From: an uncultured Pelagibacteraceae bacterium
GTDB taxonomy: Bacteria > Pseudomonadota > Alphaproteobacteria > Pelagibacterales > Pelagibacteraceae
Length of the DNA stretch: 64,000 bases
Assembly: GCA_902516345.1 (NCBI GenBank)
Contig: CABXYJ010000001.1
Location: 62,001 to 126,000 of the forward strand
Reading direction: 5' to 3'
Part shown: positions 1-12,275 of the stretch, piece after piece
Layout: each line of letters starts with the position of its first letter
How positions within the stretch are numbered: the first letter of the stretch is position 1
Translations under genes and position numbers: made by a program
The notes under the pieces: model-generated
Databases searched by the model: none
The model's input: only the letters and a program-made list of their open reading frames with translations
Told to the model about the DNA's origin: nothing

Positions 1-405
1 GTAGGCTACTTCACCATCTTGTAAACCATCATCAAAAATTGCTATTTCGTAATTCTCTTTATTAGCTTCAATCAATGCTTGAGATCGTGATTTATTGATA
101 AATGTTTTGCCAGACTTATTCAATAATTTTTGTTCATCTAATTGATTAGAATATTGTTTTTTAATAAAACAAGCCTTAAAATTTAGATTATCTAGTATCT
201 TTTTAATTTCTATTGACATGGACGTTTTACCTGTTCCTCCCAAGTATATATTTCCAATACACACTGTTTTTGTCGATCCAATTTTTTTTTTATTTCTTTT
301 ATTAAATTTTAATGCAAATTCTAACAATTTAGATAAAGGAAGTAATAGATTTGAAATATAATTCGGTCTTTTGTGATCCCAAAATTTAGGTTTTTTTAAT
401 TTCAT
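1..405 (-). CDS. lpxK: Tetraacyldisaccharide 4'-kinase, N-terminal part (truncated by window start)
   Basis: My translation from complement(405): MKLKKPKFWDHKRPNYISNLLLPLSKLLEFALKFNKRNKKKIGSTKTVCIGNIYLGGTGKTSMSIEIKK..., with the GGTGKT P-loop typical of LpxK. Sits next to waaA. Confidence 0.85.
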   Translation of the reverse strand, partial: MKLKKPKFWDHKRPNYISNLLLPLSKLLEFALKFNKRNKKKIGSTKTVCIGNIYLGGTGKTSMSIEIKKILDNLNFKACFIKKQYSNQLDEQKLLNKSGKTFINKSRSQALIEANKENYEIAIFDDGLQDGEVAY

Positions 406-1642
406 TATTTAAAATTTTGTTAATTTCATATAAATTTTTTTTTAAAATAGATTTACCTATTTTTTTTAAATCAATTTTATTTTTTTTTTTATTTAATAAA
501 AGCTTATCAGAAAGCTTTATCAGCTGTTTTAAGCCAGTAAATTCATATGCAATTCTTTGTTTATGAAAAAATTCATATACATCTTTGAAATTTCGAACAT
601 AAGGTCCGTGCAAAATATTTAGACCAAACCTAGCTGGCTCAATAGGATTTTGACCTCCATGATTAATCATAGAACCACCAATAAAGGTTATTTTTGAGAC
701 ATTAAAAAATTTTTGAGTTTCTCCGTAAGTATCTACAAGATAAATATCTGTTTTGTAATCAATCTTTTTATTAGAAGTATGAACTATACCTTTAAGATTT
801 AATTCTTTCATATTCTGAAAAATTGAACCAACTCTTTCCACATGTCTTGGGATGATAATAGTTAATAAATTTTTATATTTTTTTTTCAGGAAGAGATGAT
901 TTTTCATTATATTAAGTTCTTCACTTGGATGAGTGCTTGATGCACAAAAAATCAATCTTTTTTTTATTGATGCTAAAAAAGATTTATCTAAATTAATATT
1001 TTTCAAGTTTGGAGTTTGACAAAATTTAAGATTGCCACATTTGATTATTTTTTTTACATCAAGTTTTTTTAAATATTTTTTTGTTTCATTATTTTGTGGG
1101 AATGCAGCCTCTAGATTGTGAAAAATATTATTTGAAAATTTATTGAATAAATTCCATCTTTTAAAAGATTTTTTTGTAATTCTTGCATTTACTAATAATA
1201 AGGGAGTAGTATTTTTTTTAAGCGTCTTAAACATACTTGGCCAAATTTCTGAGTCTATAAATATAGCCAAAGACGGTTTCCAATAATTCAAAAATTTTTG
1301 TGAAAAATAAAAAAAATCAATAGGAAAAAATTGGTGTATGGTTTTTTTAAATTTGTAATTATAAAATATCCTAGATGAGCTCAAAGTAGAGGTTGTTATT
1401 AAAATAGTTTTAATCTTTTTATTTTTTTCTAATTTATCTATTATGGGTACAACACTTAAAAATTCTCCAACACTTGCAGCATGTATCCAAATAAGTTTAC
1501 CTTCGCTTCTTTTTTTGGAAGGTAAGCAAAACTTTTCAAGAAATCTTCTTTTATGTTCTTTCTTTTTTATTAATCTTACTAATATTATAAAAGGTGAAAA
1601 AAAGAGGATTAATATAATCAAAATCTGGTAAATAAAAAACAT
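386..1642 (-). CDS. waaA: 3-deoxy-D-manno-octulosonic acid (Kdo) transferase
   Basis: 418 aa ORF; IWIHAASVGEF near N-terminus and GGQNPIEPARFG near C-terminus are WaaA/KdtA hallmarks. Confidence 0.93.
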   Translation of the reverse strand: MFFIYQILIILILFFSPFIILVRLIKKKEHKRRFLEKFCLPSKKRSEGKLIWIHAASVGEFLSVVPIIDKLEKNKKIKTILITTSTLSSSRIFYNYKFKKTIHQFFPIDFFYFSQKFLNYWKPSLAIFIDSEIWPSMFKTLKKNTTPLLLVNARITKKSFKRWNLFNKFSNNIFHNLEAAFPQNNETKKYLKKLDVKKIIKCGNLKFCQTPNLKNINLDKSFLASIKKRLIFCASSTHPSEELNIMKNHLFLKKKYKNLLTIIIPRHVERVGSIFQNMKELNLKGIVHTSNKKIDYKTDIYLVDTYGETQKFFNVSKITFIGGSMINHGGQNPIEPARFGLNILHGPYVRNFKDVYEFFHKQRIAYEFTGLKQLIKLSDKLLLNKKKNKIDLKKIGKSILKKNLYEINKILNNEIKKT

Positions 1643-3384
1643 TATTCTTTTCTAACTTGTTTTTCATAAAAACTTCTATACTGATCAGAATTTTTTATAA
1701 GCTCCTCATGTTTACCTGATGTTAAAATTTCTCCTTTTTCTACTACAAAAATTTTATCTGAATTGAGTATTGTCGAGAGTCTATGAGCAATAACAATTGT
1801 TGTTTTGTCTTTTATTAAAATATTAAGAGCGTTTTGTATTTTTTCCTCTGTTTCAGAGTCCAAAGAAGAAGTAGCCTCATCAAGCAGGATTATAGGTGTT
1901 TTTTTTAGCATTGCTCTTGCTATGGATATTCTTTGTTTTTCACCTCCAGATAGCCTTATGCCATTTTCACCAATGATCGTCTCAAATTTATTTGGAAGTT
2001 CTTTTATAAATTCTTCACAATGAGATAATCTAGCTGCTTCTTTTATGTCATTTTCACTTGCATCCATATTTGCATAAGCAATATTATTTCTAATAGTGTC
2101 ATCAAATAAAGTTGTGTCTTGACTAACTAAAGAAATTTGATTTCTGAGAGATTTTATTTTTGTTTGATATATCGATTGATTATCAATTTTAATATCACCA
2201 GATTTAATATTATAAAATCTTGGAATTAAATTTAATATAGTTGATTTACCCGAACCACTATGACCTACTAAAGCTGACATTTTTCCACCTTTAATCTCAA
2301 GATTGATTTTATTTAAAACTAAATCATCGTTCTTATCATCATACTTAAAAGAAACATCTTCAAATTTTATATCTGAATTTTTTATAATTAGCTCGTTTGC
2401 ATCTCCATTATCTTTTATTTCATTTTCATTATCGATAATTGGTAAAATTCTTCGTGCAGCTGATAAACCTTGGTTGACGGCCATGTTTATTGTAGCTAAA
2501 GATCTTACAGGCTGATAAGCAAGCATCATTGCGGCAAGAAATGAAAAAAAATTATTTATATCTATTTCTTCATTTATAATGAGTTTACCAGAGTAAAAAA
2601 TTAATATTGCGATCATTATACCGGTAAATGTCTCCATTATGGGAGACACCCTGACATAAACAGTCCTAATTTTTGCATTTTTATCTTTAAGCATCTCCAA
2701 ATGTTTATCCGAACGATTTATTTCATAATATTCTTTTTGAAATATCTTAATCAATTTGTGATTTTTAAATAATTCAATTAAATATGAATTTAAAAAACCA
2801 GATCTTTCTTGAGCTTCTGTTGCAACTTTGCTAATTCTTTTACCCAAAGTTTTCGCAGCTATACTAGCCAAAGGTATCATAACAATTGAAATAAGAGATA
2901 ATTTCCAATTTTGATAAAACATCACAATTAAAAGTCCAACAAGAGTTAAACTGTCTTTAAATAACGCGAGAATAGCATCACTAAGCATATTTGTAATATG
3001 TGTTACATCGAAAGTAAGGTTAGATATAAATTTTCCAGAATGTTTCGTATCTATAAGTTTAGTATCTGCTTTAATTAAAGATGATACCATATCAAATTGA
3101 AGTATCTTTTTTATTTCTTCACCTACACTTATCATTGTCGATTTTGCCAGATAAAGAGATATTCCTTTTGTTGCAAAAGCGACAATGATAAAAGCTGGTA
3201 TTAAAAAAATTAGTGTCTCATCTTTATCTATAAAAATTTTTTTTATTGCTGGGTCTAATAACCATGCTATTCCAGAAGTGCTACCTGCGACTAATATAGA
3301 AAAAAAAGCAGAAAATAATATTTTATTTAAAAATTTTTTTGAATAATCTTTATATAGTCTTTTAATTATAGAACTTGCTTTCAT
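1642..3384 (-). CDS. msbA: Lipid A export ABC transporter, permease/ATP-binding protein
   Basis: 580 aa; TM region plus Walker A GHSGSGKST, LSGGEKQR signature, IILLDEATSSLD Walker B; next to waaA/lpxK. Confidence 0.9.
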   Translation of the reverse strand: MKASSIIKRLYKDYSKKFLNKILFSAFFSILVAGSTSGIAWLLDPAIKKIFIDKDETLIFLIPAFIIVAFATKGISLYLAKSTMISVGEEIKKILQFDMVSSLIKADTKLIDTKHSGKFISNLTFDVTHITNMLSDAILALFKDSLTLVGLLIVMFYQNWKLSLISIVMIPLASIAAKTLGKRISKVATEAQERSGFLNSYLIELFKNHKLIKIFQKEYYEINRSDKHLEMLKDKNAKIRTVYVRVSPIMETFTGIMIAILIFYSGKLIINEEIDINNFFSFLAAMMLAYQPVRSLATINMAVNQGLSAARRILPIIDNENEIKDNGDANELIIKNSDIKFEDVSFKYDDKNDDLVLNKINLEIKGGKMSALVGHSGSGKSTILNLIPRFYNIKSGDIKIDNQSIYQTKIKSLRNQISLVSQDTTLFDDTIRNNIAYANMDASENDIKEAARLSHCEEFIKELPNKFETIIGENGIRLSGGEKQRISIARAMLKKTPIILLDEATSSLDSETEEKIQNALNILIKDKTTIVIAHRLSTILNSDKIFVVEKGEILTSGKHEELIKNSDQYRSFYEKQVRKE

Positions 3385-4250
3385 ATATTTAATTTTCCAA
3401 GATAAATAGACAAGAAAACAATTAGACCAAAAAAATTGTTACTCTTAAAAATTTTTAGACAAAGATTAATATTTTTAGAGTCGAAATTTTTTAATTGATA
3501 GAAAAATAAATGTGCAATCATTAAGACTGCACCTAGATAATAAAAGTAATTAAATTTCATAATTATTCCTATTAATAGATAAGACAATATAGTAAGTGAG
3601 TAACATGCAAATATGAATTTTTTTGGGTTATTTTTAAATTTTATTGAGGTAGATTTTACTCCTATAATTTCGTCATCAACAATATCTTGATACCCATATA
3701 TTGTGTCGTATCCAAGTGTCCAAAATATGGCTCCAAAATATAAAATAAACGGTAAAAGACTTATTTGATTTTCTACACAGGTCCATCCTAAAATCAAACC
3801 ATAGTTAAATGTTATTCCTAAAAAAAGTTGTGGCCAATAAGTAAATCTCTTCATTAATGGATAGGTAAACGCAAGTGGCATAGAGCAGAAAGCCAAAATG
3901 ATTGTAAGATAATTAAAGTTAATCAAAACTAATAAAGCCATTAAACATAGAATTATAGCGTAAATACATCCAAGAAAAATTGAGATTTGGCCTGAAGCTA
4001 TAGGTCTAAGTTTAGTTCGGGAAACTTTTTTATCAAATTCTTTGTCAACAATATCGTTAATTATGCATCCAGCGGATCTCATTAAAACAGAACCTAGGAA
4101 GAATAAAAGTAAATAAAAAAAATAAATATTATAATTTTTTGTAAAATCGTATGCTAATGTTAAACCCCAAGAACAAGGCCAAAAAAGCAACATAAATCCA
4201 ATTGGTTTTTTTAGTCTTGTTAAATCTACAAATAAATTGATTTGGTTCAT
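3381..4250 (-). CDS. ubiA: 4-hydroxybenzoate polyprenyltransferase
   Basis: 289 aa; RSAGCIINDIVDKEFDKKVSRTKLRPIASG is the UbiA motif; multiple TM segments. Confidence 0.93.
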   Translation of the reverse strand: MNQINLFVDLTRLKKPIGFMLLFWPCSWGLTLAYDFTKNYNIYFFYLLLFFLGSVLMRSAGCIINDIVDKEFDKKVSRTKLRPIASGQISIFLGCIYAIILCLMALLVLINFNYLTIILAFCSMPLAFTYPLMKRFTYWPQLFLGITFNYGLILGWTCVENQISLLPFILYFGAIFWTLGYDTIYGYQDIVDDEIIGVKSTSIKFKNNPKKFIFACYSLTILSYLLIGIIMKFNYFYYLGAVLMIAHLFFYQLKNFDSKNINLCLKIFKSNNFFGLIVFLSIYLGKLNI

Positions 4251-4280
4251 AAAATTTACTTGTAAATAACAAAGGCAAGA

Positions 4281-4709
4281 TTGATAATCAATCTGATTCG
4301 CATGAATATAGATTATACAGTAACTGCACTTATGTTTCCTGCTATCCCATTAATCATGGGTGTGTATTCTAACAGATTCCATACTTTAAGCTCTTTAATA
4401 AGAAAAATTCATGACGAGTATGTTTTTGAGAAACACACACCACCAGAGTGGAAAGATCAATTAATTAACTTAGATAGCAGAGTCGTTGTTTTGAAATATA
4501 GTATTTTGTTCGCTGCTTTTGGTTTCTTATTCAATATGCTCACAGTGTTTGGTCTTTATCTTCAAGAACTTTTTATTGCAAGAATTATTTTTGGATCGTG
4601 TTGTTTGTCGATGATGATATCAATAGTATTTTTTATAAGAGAGATTCAAATATCAACTAAAGCTCTTAAACTTCACTTATCTGACATGGATATTCAGTTT
4701 AAGGAATAA
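4281..4709 (+). CDS. DUF2721-like small membrane protein
   Basis: 142 aa with three hydrophobic segments. Resembles DUF2721 proteins; start may be the internal Met (MNIDYT). Confidence 0.65.
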   Translation: MIINLIRMNIDYTVTALMFPAIPLIMGVYSNRFHTLSSLIRKIHDEYVFEKHTPPEWKDQLINLDSRVVVLKYSILFAAFGFLFNMLTVFGLYLQELFIARIIFGSCCLSMMISIVFFIREIQISTKALKLHLSDMDIQFKE

Positions 4710-5670
4710 TTACTGCTGGTCCAGTGAGCAATCTTGCCTCTAAATCTTTGTGAGCTTGTCCAGCGTTTTGAAGAGAGTATCTTTTTGAAATTTCAACGCT
4801 AAATTTTTTTGTTAAAATTGCTTCAAAAACTTTTTTTGCAGACTCTATAAGTTCATCACGCTCTACTGTATAATGAGCAATAGAGGGTCGAGTAAAAAAT
4901 AAACCTTTGGCGTTGATATCTCTCTTAATGTCCAGTGTATCTACGTAACCGGAAGCATTTCCAAAAGCCACCATCATTCCTCTAATTTTCAATGTTTCTA
5001 TTGATCCTTTAAATGTTTTTACACCAACTCCATCATAGACTACGTCAATACCATTCTTTCCATAAATTTTTTCTATCTCCTCAACAAAGTTTTTTTCAGA
5101 ATAATTTATTACATGGTGACAGCCGTTTTTTTTTGCAATTTCCTCTTTAGTTTTTGATCCAACTGTTCCAATTATTTCAGCACCTAGAGCATTTGCCCAT
5201 GGACATAAAATTTGACCAAGAGCACCTGCCGCCGCATGGTATAAAACTCTATCACCTTTTTTTAAAGGATAGGCTCTATGTAATAAATATTCTGCAGTAA
5301 TTCCTTTTAATGTAATACACGATGCAACTTCATCAGAGATACCCTCAGGAACTGAAATGAGTTTATCCTCTGGCATAATTTGTTTTTCTGAATAAGCACC
5401 GATTGGCATTGATGCGTGTGTAACTCTATCTCCAATTTTGAATAAACTTACTTTAGATCCGATTTCCTCAATTACCCCACAAGCTTCAAGACCAATACCA
5501 CTTGGAAGTGGAATTGGGTAAAGACCTGTTCTATGGTAAATATCTATAAAATTTAAACCAATTGATAAATTTTTAATTAAGACTTCTTTAGGCCCAGGCT
5601 TCCCAACTTCTATATCTTGAATTTGGAGGACTTCAGGTCCACCAAATTTTTCAATTTTAATTGATTTCAT
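4699..5670 (-). CDS. qor: Quinone oxidoreductase (zinc-less medium-chain dehydrogenase/reductase)
   Basis: 323 aa; GDRVLYHAAAGALGQILCPWANALGAEIIGTVGS nucleotide-binding motif. Confidence 0.88.
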   Translation of the reverse strand: MKSIKIEKFGGPEVLQIQDIEVGKPGPKEVLIKNLSIGLNFIDIYHRTGLYPIPLPSGIGLEACGVIEEIGSKVSLFKIGDRVTHASMPIGAYSEKQIMPEDKLISVPEGISDEVASCITLKGITAEYLLHRAYPLKKGDRVLYHAAAGALGQILCPWANALGAEIIGTVGSKTKEEIAKKNGCHHVINYSEKNFVEEIEKIYGKNGIDVVYDGVGVKTFKGSIETLKIRGMMVAFGNASGYVDTLDIKRDINAKGLFFTRPSIAHYTVERDELIESAKKVFEAILTKKFSVEISKRYSLQNAGQAHKDLEARLLTGPAVIIP

Positions 5671-5672
5671 GT

Positions 5673-6506
5673 TTATTTTACAAATGTACCATTATGGTAA
5701 TCTTGAACAGCTTGCAAAATCTCAGATTTAGTATTCATTACAAAAGGCCCGCCTCTAGCTATTTCCTCATTAATAGGTTTTCCAGAAATGACCAAGAACT
5801 TCGCATTAGTTTGTGCTCTAACTTTTAAAGTCTCACCTTTTGATAGTAAAATTAAAGTACTATCTTTAACCTTATCATGTTTTTTTTCACCAATTTTTAT
5901 TTCACCATCAATCAAGTAGATAAATGTGTTGTGAGTAGAGGGTAGGCTGTAATTAAATTCTTTTTCTTTTTTTAACTCAACATCAAAATAAGTAGGATCA
6001 ATATTATGTTTCTTGACCGGACCTTCAGCTTTTTCAAACTTACCGGCGATAACTTTTACCTGCTTGTCATCATCTTTGTGAACACTCATTTTATCAGCAT
6101 CAATATAGATGTATTCTGGTTTACTCATTTTTAATTTAGCTGGCATATTTATCCACAATTGAAATCCGTGAAGTTTACCTTCTTTCATTGTAGGCATTTC
6201 AGAATGAATTATTCCACTTCCTGTTTTCATCCACTGCACATCACCAGCAGTCATTCTTCCTTCACCACCAGTACTATCTTTATGTTCAAAGTCACCTGCA
6301 AGCATATAAGTAACTGTTTCAATGCCCCTATGTGGATGAGGGGGAAATCCAGCAATATAATCCTCGCTATTTTCAGAACCAAATTCATCTAGCATTAAAA
6401 AAGGATCAAAATAATTTGGTTCAACACCAATACTTCTTTTTAACTTTACCCCAGCACCATCGGAGGCGGGAATTGGGTCTATAATTTTATCTACTTCAAT
6501 TGTCAT
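5673..6506 (-). CDS. Pirin family protein
   Basis: 277 aa; FDPFLMLDEFG, FPPHPHRGIETVTYML and GGEGRMTAGDVQWMKTGSGIIHSEMP are pirin motifs. Confidence 0.92.
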   Translation of the reverse strand: MTIEVDKIIDPIPASDGAGVKLKRSIGVEPNYFDPFLMLDEFGSENSEDYIAGFPPHPHRGIETVTYMLAGDFEHKDSTGGEGRMTAGDVQWMKTGSGIIHSEMPTMKEGKLHGFQLWINMPAKLKMSKPEYIYIDADKMSVHKDDDKQVKVIAGKFEKAEGPVKKHNIDPTYFDVELKKEKEFNYSLPSTHNTFIYLIDGEIKIGEKKHDKVKDSTLILLSKGETLKVRAQTNAKFLVISGKPINEEIARGGPFVMNTKSEILQAVQDYHNGTFVK

Positions 6507-6544
6507 TTTTTATTAGATTAATCCTTAAATTTGAATTTTCAATG

Positions 6545-6784
6545 TTACTTTTTGTTATGTGAACCGTCGCAAAAAGGTTGACTGTTAGTCTGTTTACAAG
6601 CGCAAAAAAACATTTTTTTTGTTAACTCAGCTTTATATACCACAGGATTAAATTCTGTTCCTTTATGTGAGCCATCACAGAAGGGTTGTTTAGAGCTTTT
6701 ACCACAACTACACCAATAATATGATTTATCGCGCTCAACGTTTACTGCAATCGCTCCCTCACCAGCTCTTTGTCCTTTATTCAT
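6545..6784 (-). CDS. CDGSH iron-sulfur domain protein with two CDGSH motifs
   Basis: 79 aa; CSCGKSSKQPFCDGSH and CACKQTNSQPFCDGSH. Confidence 0.92.
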   Translation of the reverse strand: MNKGQRAGEGAIAVNVERDKSYYWCSCGKSSKQPFCDGSHKGTEFNPVVYKAELTKKMFFCACKQTNSQPFCDGSHNKK

Positions 6785-7455
6785 GTTTCCTCTTGAATTA
6801 ATTTTGTTAATTCGCTTAAATTTTTTATTTCGTTTCGCGGTTTGTAATCTAAATTGTCAAAAATACTATTATTTCTATTTACCCAAATTGAGTTAAAGCC
6901 ATAATTTCCTCCACCTGAGACATCCCATGTATTTGCACTCAAGAAAACAACTTCATTTTTTTCAATTTTATATTTTTTAATAGGCATGTCGTAGACTTTT
7001 GAGTCTGGTTTATAAATCCCTACCTCCTCAATAGAAAATAAATCATTAAATAAATCATTTAAGTCATTACTCTTAACCAATTCATTTAAGAGAGAAGGAG
7101 TCCCATTTGAAAGTATAGCTAATTTAAAATTTCTTTCTTTTAATGTTTTTAGTGTTTTTGGAACTTCTTTGAAAGGTGAAAGAACCTTATATAAATTCAA
7201 TAATTCTTTTTTCATTTTAGGATCAATATTAAAAGCTTTCATAGATTTATCTAAACTATCTTCTGTAATTTGCCAAAAATCTTTGTGTCTTTTCATTAAA
7301 CTTCTAAGCCAGGTATATTCTAATTGCGTAGTTCTCCAAAAATTTGCAAAAGCTTCCCATTTATCTCCAATTTTATCTTTGCATTTTTCGGCAGCTGAAT
7401 TGACATCAAACAATGTGCCATAAGCATCAAAAATTATTGCTTTAATATTTTTCAT
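6781..7455 (-). CDS. Haloacid dehalogenase-like hydrolase (type II)
   Basis: 224 aa; AIIFDAYGTLFDV, LAILSNGTPSLL, IYKPDSKVY. Confidence 0.85.
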   Translation of the reverse strand: MKNIKAIIFDAYGTLFDVNSAAEKCKDKIGDKWEAFANFWRTTQLEYTWLRSLMKRHKDFWQITEDSLDKSMKAFNIDPKMKKELLNLYKVLSPFKEVPKTLKTLKERNFKLAILSNGTPSLLNELVKSNDLNDLFNDLFSIEEVGIYKPDSKVYDMPIKKYKIEKNEVVFLSANTWDVSGGGNYGFNSIWVNRNNSIFDNLDYKPRNEIKNLSELTKLIQEET

Positions 7456-7472
7456 AAACTAACTTAACACAA

Positions 7473-8174
7473 ATGAGTAATATTAGATTATTTTTTTCAG
7501 CGTCATTATCTACTGACATGACTGATAAATTGGATAAATCGCAATCACACTATTTAAGCAAAGTAATGAGAGTAAAAGAAAATGAAGTTTTTTCTTTATT
7601 TAATAATAATGGTGAATGGGAAGCAAAAGTTTTGAGTCAATCAAAAAGTATTATTGAATTTAAAATTACTAAGCAACTAAGGCAAAAAGAAAATATCAAA
7701 GAATTATGGTTAGCTTTTTCTCCTATTAAATCAAACTATCAAAATTTTATGATTCAAAAAGCAACAGAATTAGGCATTACAAAATTTTTACCAATTATTT
7801 TTGACCGAACAATAGTTAGAAAAATTAATAAAGAGCGACTAAAAAAAATTATTATTGAAGCAAGTGAACAATCAAACCGCATCAATGTGCCAATAATTGA
7901 GGAGACTCAAAGCTTAAATAACTTTTTGAAAGCAAATTCAGTAGATTTAATTTTTACAGATTTAAATTCAGTTAATAATAAAATTGATAAATCAAAACTT
8001 ACCGATAGGCCAGTTTGTATCATTATTGGTCCTGAGGGTGATTTTTCTGAAGCTGAAAGAGAAGAGATTCTTGCTTTCAAAGGTGTGCAGCCAATAAAAA
8101 TTAATGAAAATATTTTAAGATCAGAAACTGCTGTGATATCAGCAATTTCAATCATAAATTATGTGATTAATTGA
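7473..8174 (+). CDS. rsmE: 16S rRNA (uracil1498-N3)-methyltransferase
   Basis: 233 aa; IIGPEGDFSEAEREE and LRSETAVISAISI are RsmE motifs. Confidence 0.92.
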   Translation: MSNIRLFFSASLSTDMTDKLDKSQSHYLSKVMRVKENEVFSLFNNNGEWEAKVLSQSKSIIEFKITKQLRQKENIKELWLAFSPIKSNYQNFMIQKATELGITKFLPIIFDRTIVRKINKERLKKIIIEASEQSNRINVPIIEETQSLNNFLKANSVDLIFTDLNSVNNKIDKSKLTDRPVCIIIGPEGDFSEAEREEILAFKGVQPIKINENILRSETAVISAISIINYVIN

Positions 8175-8233
8175 TAAATTGTCGCGAAAACTAAAGTGTA
8201 ATTTTTATAAAAGAGCTTTATATAGCTAGTTAA

Positions 8234-10683
<2,450 letters not shown>

Positions 10684-10703
10684 TATTATAGCTAAAAAAA
10701 TTA

Positions 10704-11615
10704 ATGAATAATTCAAAGGCTAAAAAAAGAAATTTAAGTCAGGAAGATTTATTTAATTTTTCTGAATTATTTAAGTTAATGAAGCCAAGAGTAATGTCAT
10801 TGGTAATTTTTACTTGTGCTGTTGGTTTATTAACTTCACCAAATCTTGTTTCAACTAAAGATGCCATAATCGGCATTTTATTAGTTTCCTTAGGCGCAGG
10901 AGCAGCTGGGGCATTAAACATGTGGTATGAGTCAGACCTAGATGCTTTAATGTCAAGAACTTGTCTAAGACCAATACCGACTGGTAAGGTTAATAGAAAC
11001 CAAGCGCTTATTTTAGGTGTTACTTTATCTATAATTTCTGTTGTAGCTCTAGATTATTTTACAAACAGAATCTCAGCTGCAATATTACTTTTAACAATTT
11101 TATTTTATGTTTTCGTTTATACAATTTGGTTAAAAAGAAGAACACCTCAGAATATTGTAATAGGTGGAGCAGCTGGAGCCTTCCCTCCAGTTATTGGATG
11201 GACTATTGCAACAGGTTCTTTGTCAATTGAACCATTAACTTTTTTCTTGATAATATTTTTTTGGACTCCATCTCATTTTTGGGCCTTAAGTTTATATAAA
11301 TCTGATGATTATAAAAAAGCCAATATTCCAATGCTCCCACTGACAAATGGGGTGGAAAGTACAAAAATTAATATTTTTATTTATTCTTTGTTAATGCTCC
11401 CAGTAATTATTTTTCCTTATTTTATAGACTTTGTAGGATTAGCGTTCTTAATACCCTCAATATTATTAACTCTTTATTATAATTTTTTATGTTATGAACT
11501 TTATAATTTTAAGAAAAACAAATTTAACCCTAAAAAAGCAAAAGCAATATTTGGATATTCTATTTTATATTTATTTTTGGTTTTTGTTCTTTTTCTGATA
11601 GATAAGATTATATGA
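10704..11615 (+). CDS. ctaB: Protoheme IX farnesyltransferase
   Basis: 303 aa; NMWYESDLDALMSRTCLRPIPTG, UbiA-superfamily CyoE/CtaB. Confidence 0.94.
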   Translation: MNNSKAKKRNLSQEDLFNFSELFKLMKPRVMSLVIFTCAVGLLTSPNLVSTKDAIIGILLVSLGAGAAGALNMWYESDLDALMSRTCLRPIPTGKVNRNQALILGVTLSIISVVALDYFTNRISAAILLLTILFYVFVYTIWLKRRTPQNIVIGGAAGAFPPVIGWTIATGSLSIEPLTFFLIIFFWTPSHFWALSLYKSDDYKKANIPMLPLTNGVESTKINIFIYSLLMLPVIIFPYFIDFVGLAFLIPSILLTLYYNFLCYELYNFKKNKFNPKKAKAIFGYSILYLFLVFVLFLIDKII

Positions 11616-11737
11616 TAACTCCAGATAAAAAAACTAAAAAAAAAAATATTTTAACAGCTTTAGGAATTATTGCTTTTATGATTTTTCTTTTCTTTTTTAC
11701 ATTATATAATACAGGAGTATTTAATAGAGCGATATGA
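11612..11737 (+). CDS. 41-aa single-TM protein between ctaB and ctaG
   Basis: ATGA overlaps at both ends with ctaB and ctaG; translation MITPDKKTKKKNILTALGIIAFMIFLFFFTLYNTGVFNRAI. Absent from the supplied ORF track because of size. Confidence 0.7.
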   Translation: MITPDKKTKKKNILTALGIIAFMIFLFFFTLYNTGVFNRAI

Positions 11738-12267
11738 TACAAAAAAAAAACTTAACACCTTTAATATTAGCTGGGATTTTTGTTTTAATGTTGGGGTTGT
11801 CTTATGCAGCAGTGCCATTGTATGATTTGTTTTGTAGAGTAACAGGGTTTGGCGGAACAACTCAAGTATCTAAGAATGCTCCAAAAATAGTATTAGATAA
11901 GATCGTAAGTGTGCGATTTGACACTAATGTTAATAATTTACCTTGGGATTTTAAGGCTAAATCAAATGTTATTGATGTGAAAGTTGGTCAGGTCAACAAA
12001 ATAGAATTTGAAGTAGAAAATTATGGCAACGAACCTTCAGCAGGAGTAGCAACCTTTAATGTATCACCATCTAGTTTTGGAAAGTATTACAGTAAATTAG
12101 GCTGTTTTTGTTTTGAGAAACAAGAATTAAAAGCTGGAGAAAAAGCAACATACATAATGACTTTTTATTTAGATCCTGAAATGGTAAACGATCCAACAAC
12201 AAAAAATTTACAAGACGTAACTATGTCGTATACTTTTTTCTCGACAGATTACTATAAACAATCATAA
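11734..12267 (+). CDS. ctaG: Cytochrome c oxidase assembly protein CtaG/Cox11
   Basis: 177 aa; AAVPLYDLFCRVTGFGG and KLGCFCFEKQ copper site. Confidence 0.94.
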   Translation: MIQKKNLTPLILAGIFVLMLGLSYAAVPLYDLFCRVTGFGGTTQVSKNAPKIVLDKIVSVRFDTNVNNLPWDFKAKSNVIDVKVGQVNKIEFEVENYGNEPSAGVATFNVSPSSFGKYYSKLGCFCFEKQELKAGEKATYIMTFYLDPEMVNDPTTKNLQDVTMSYTFFSTDYYKQS

Positions 12268-12275
12268 TTCGAAAA

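Noticed and set aside
1443-1631. Plus-strand ORF opposite waaA
   Set aside because: Lies entirely antisense to a strongly supported CDS; no recognisable domain. The same reasoning applies to other antisense ORFs in the track such as 1805-2023, 2303-2515, 6159-6392, 7169-7423, 22847-23158, 24328-24642 and 26839-27135.
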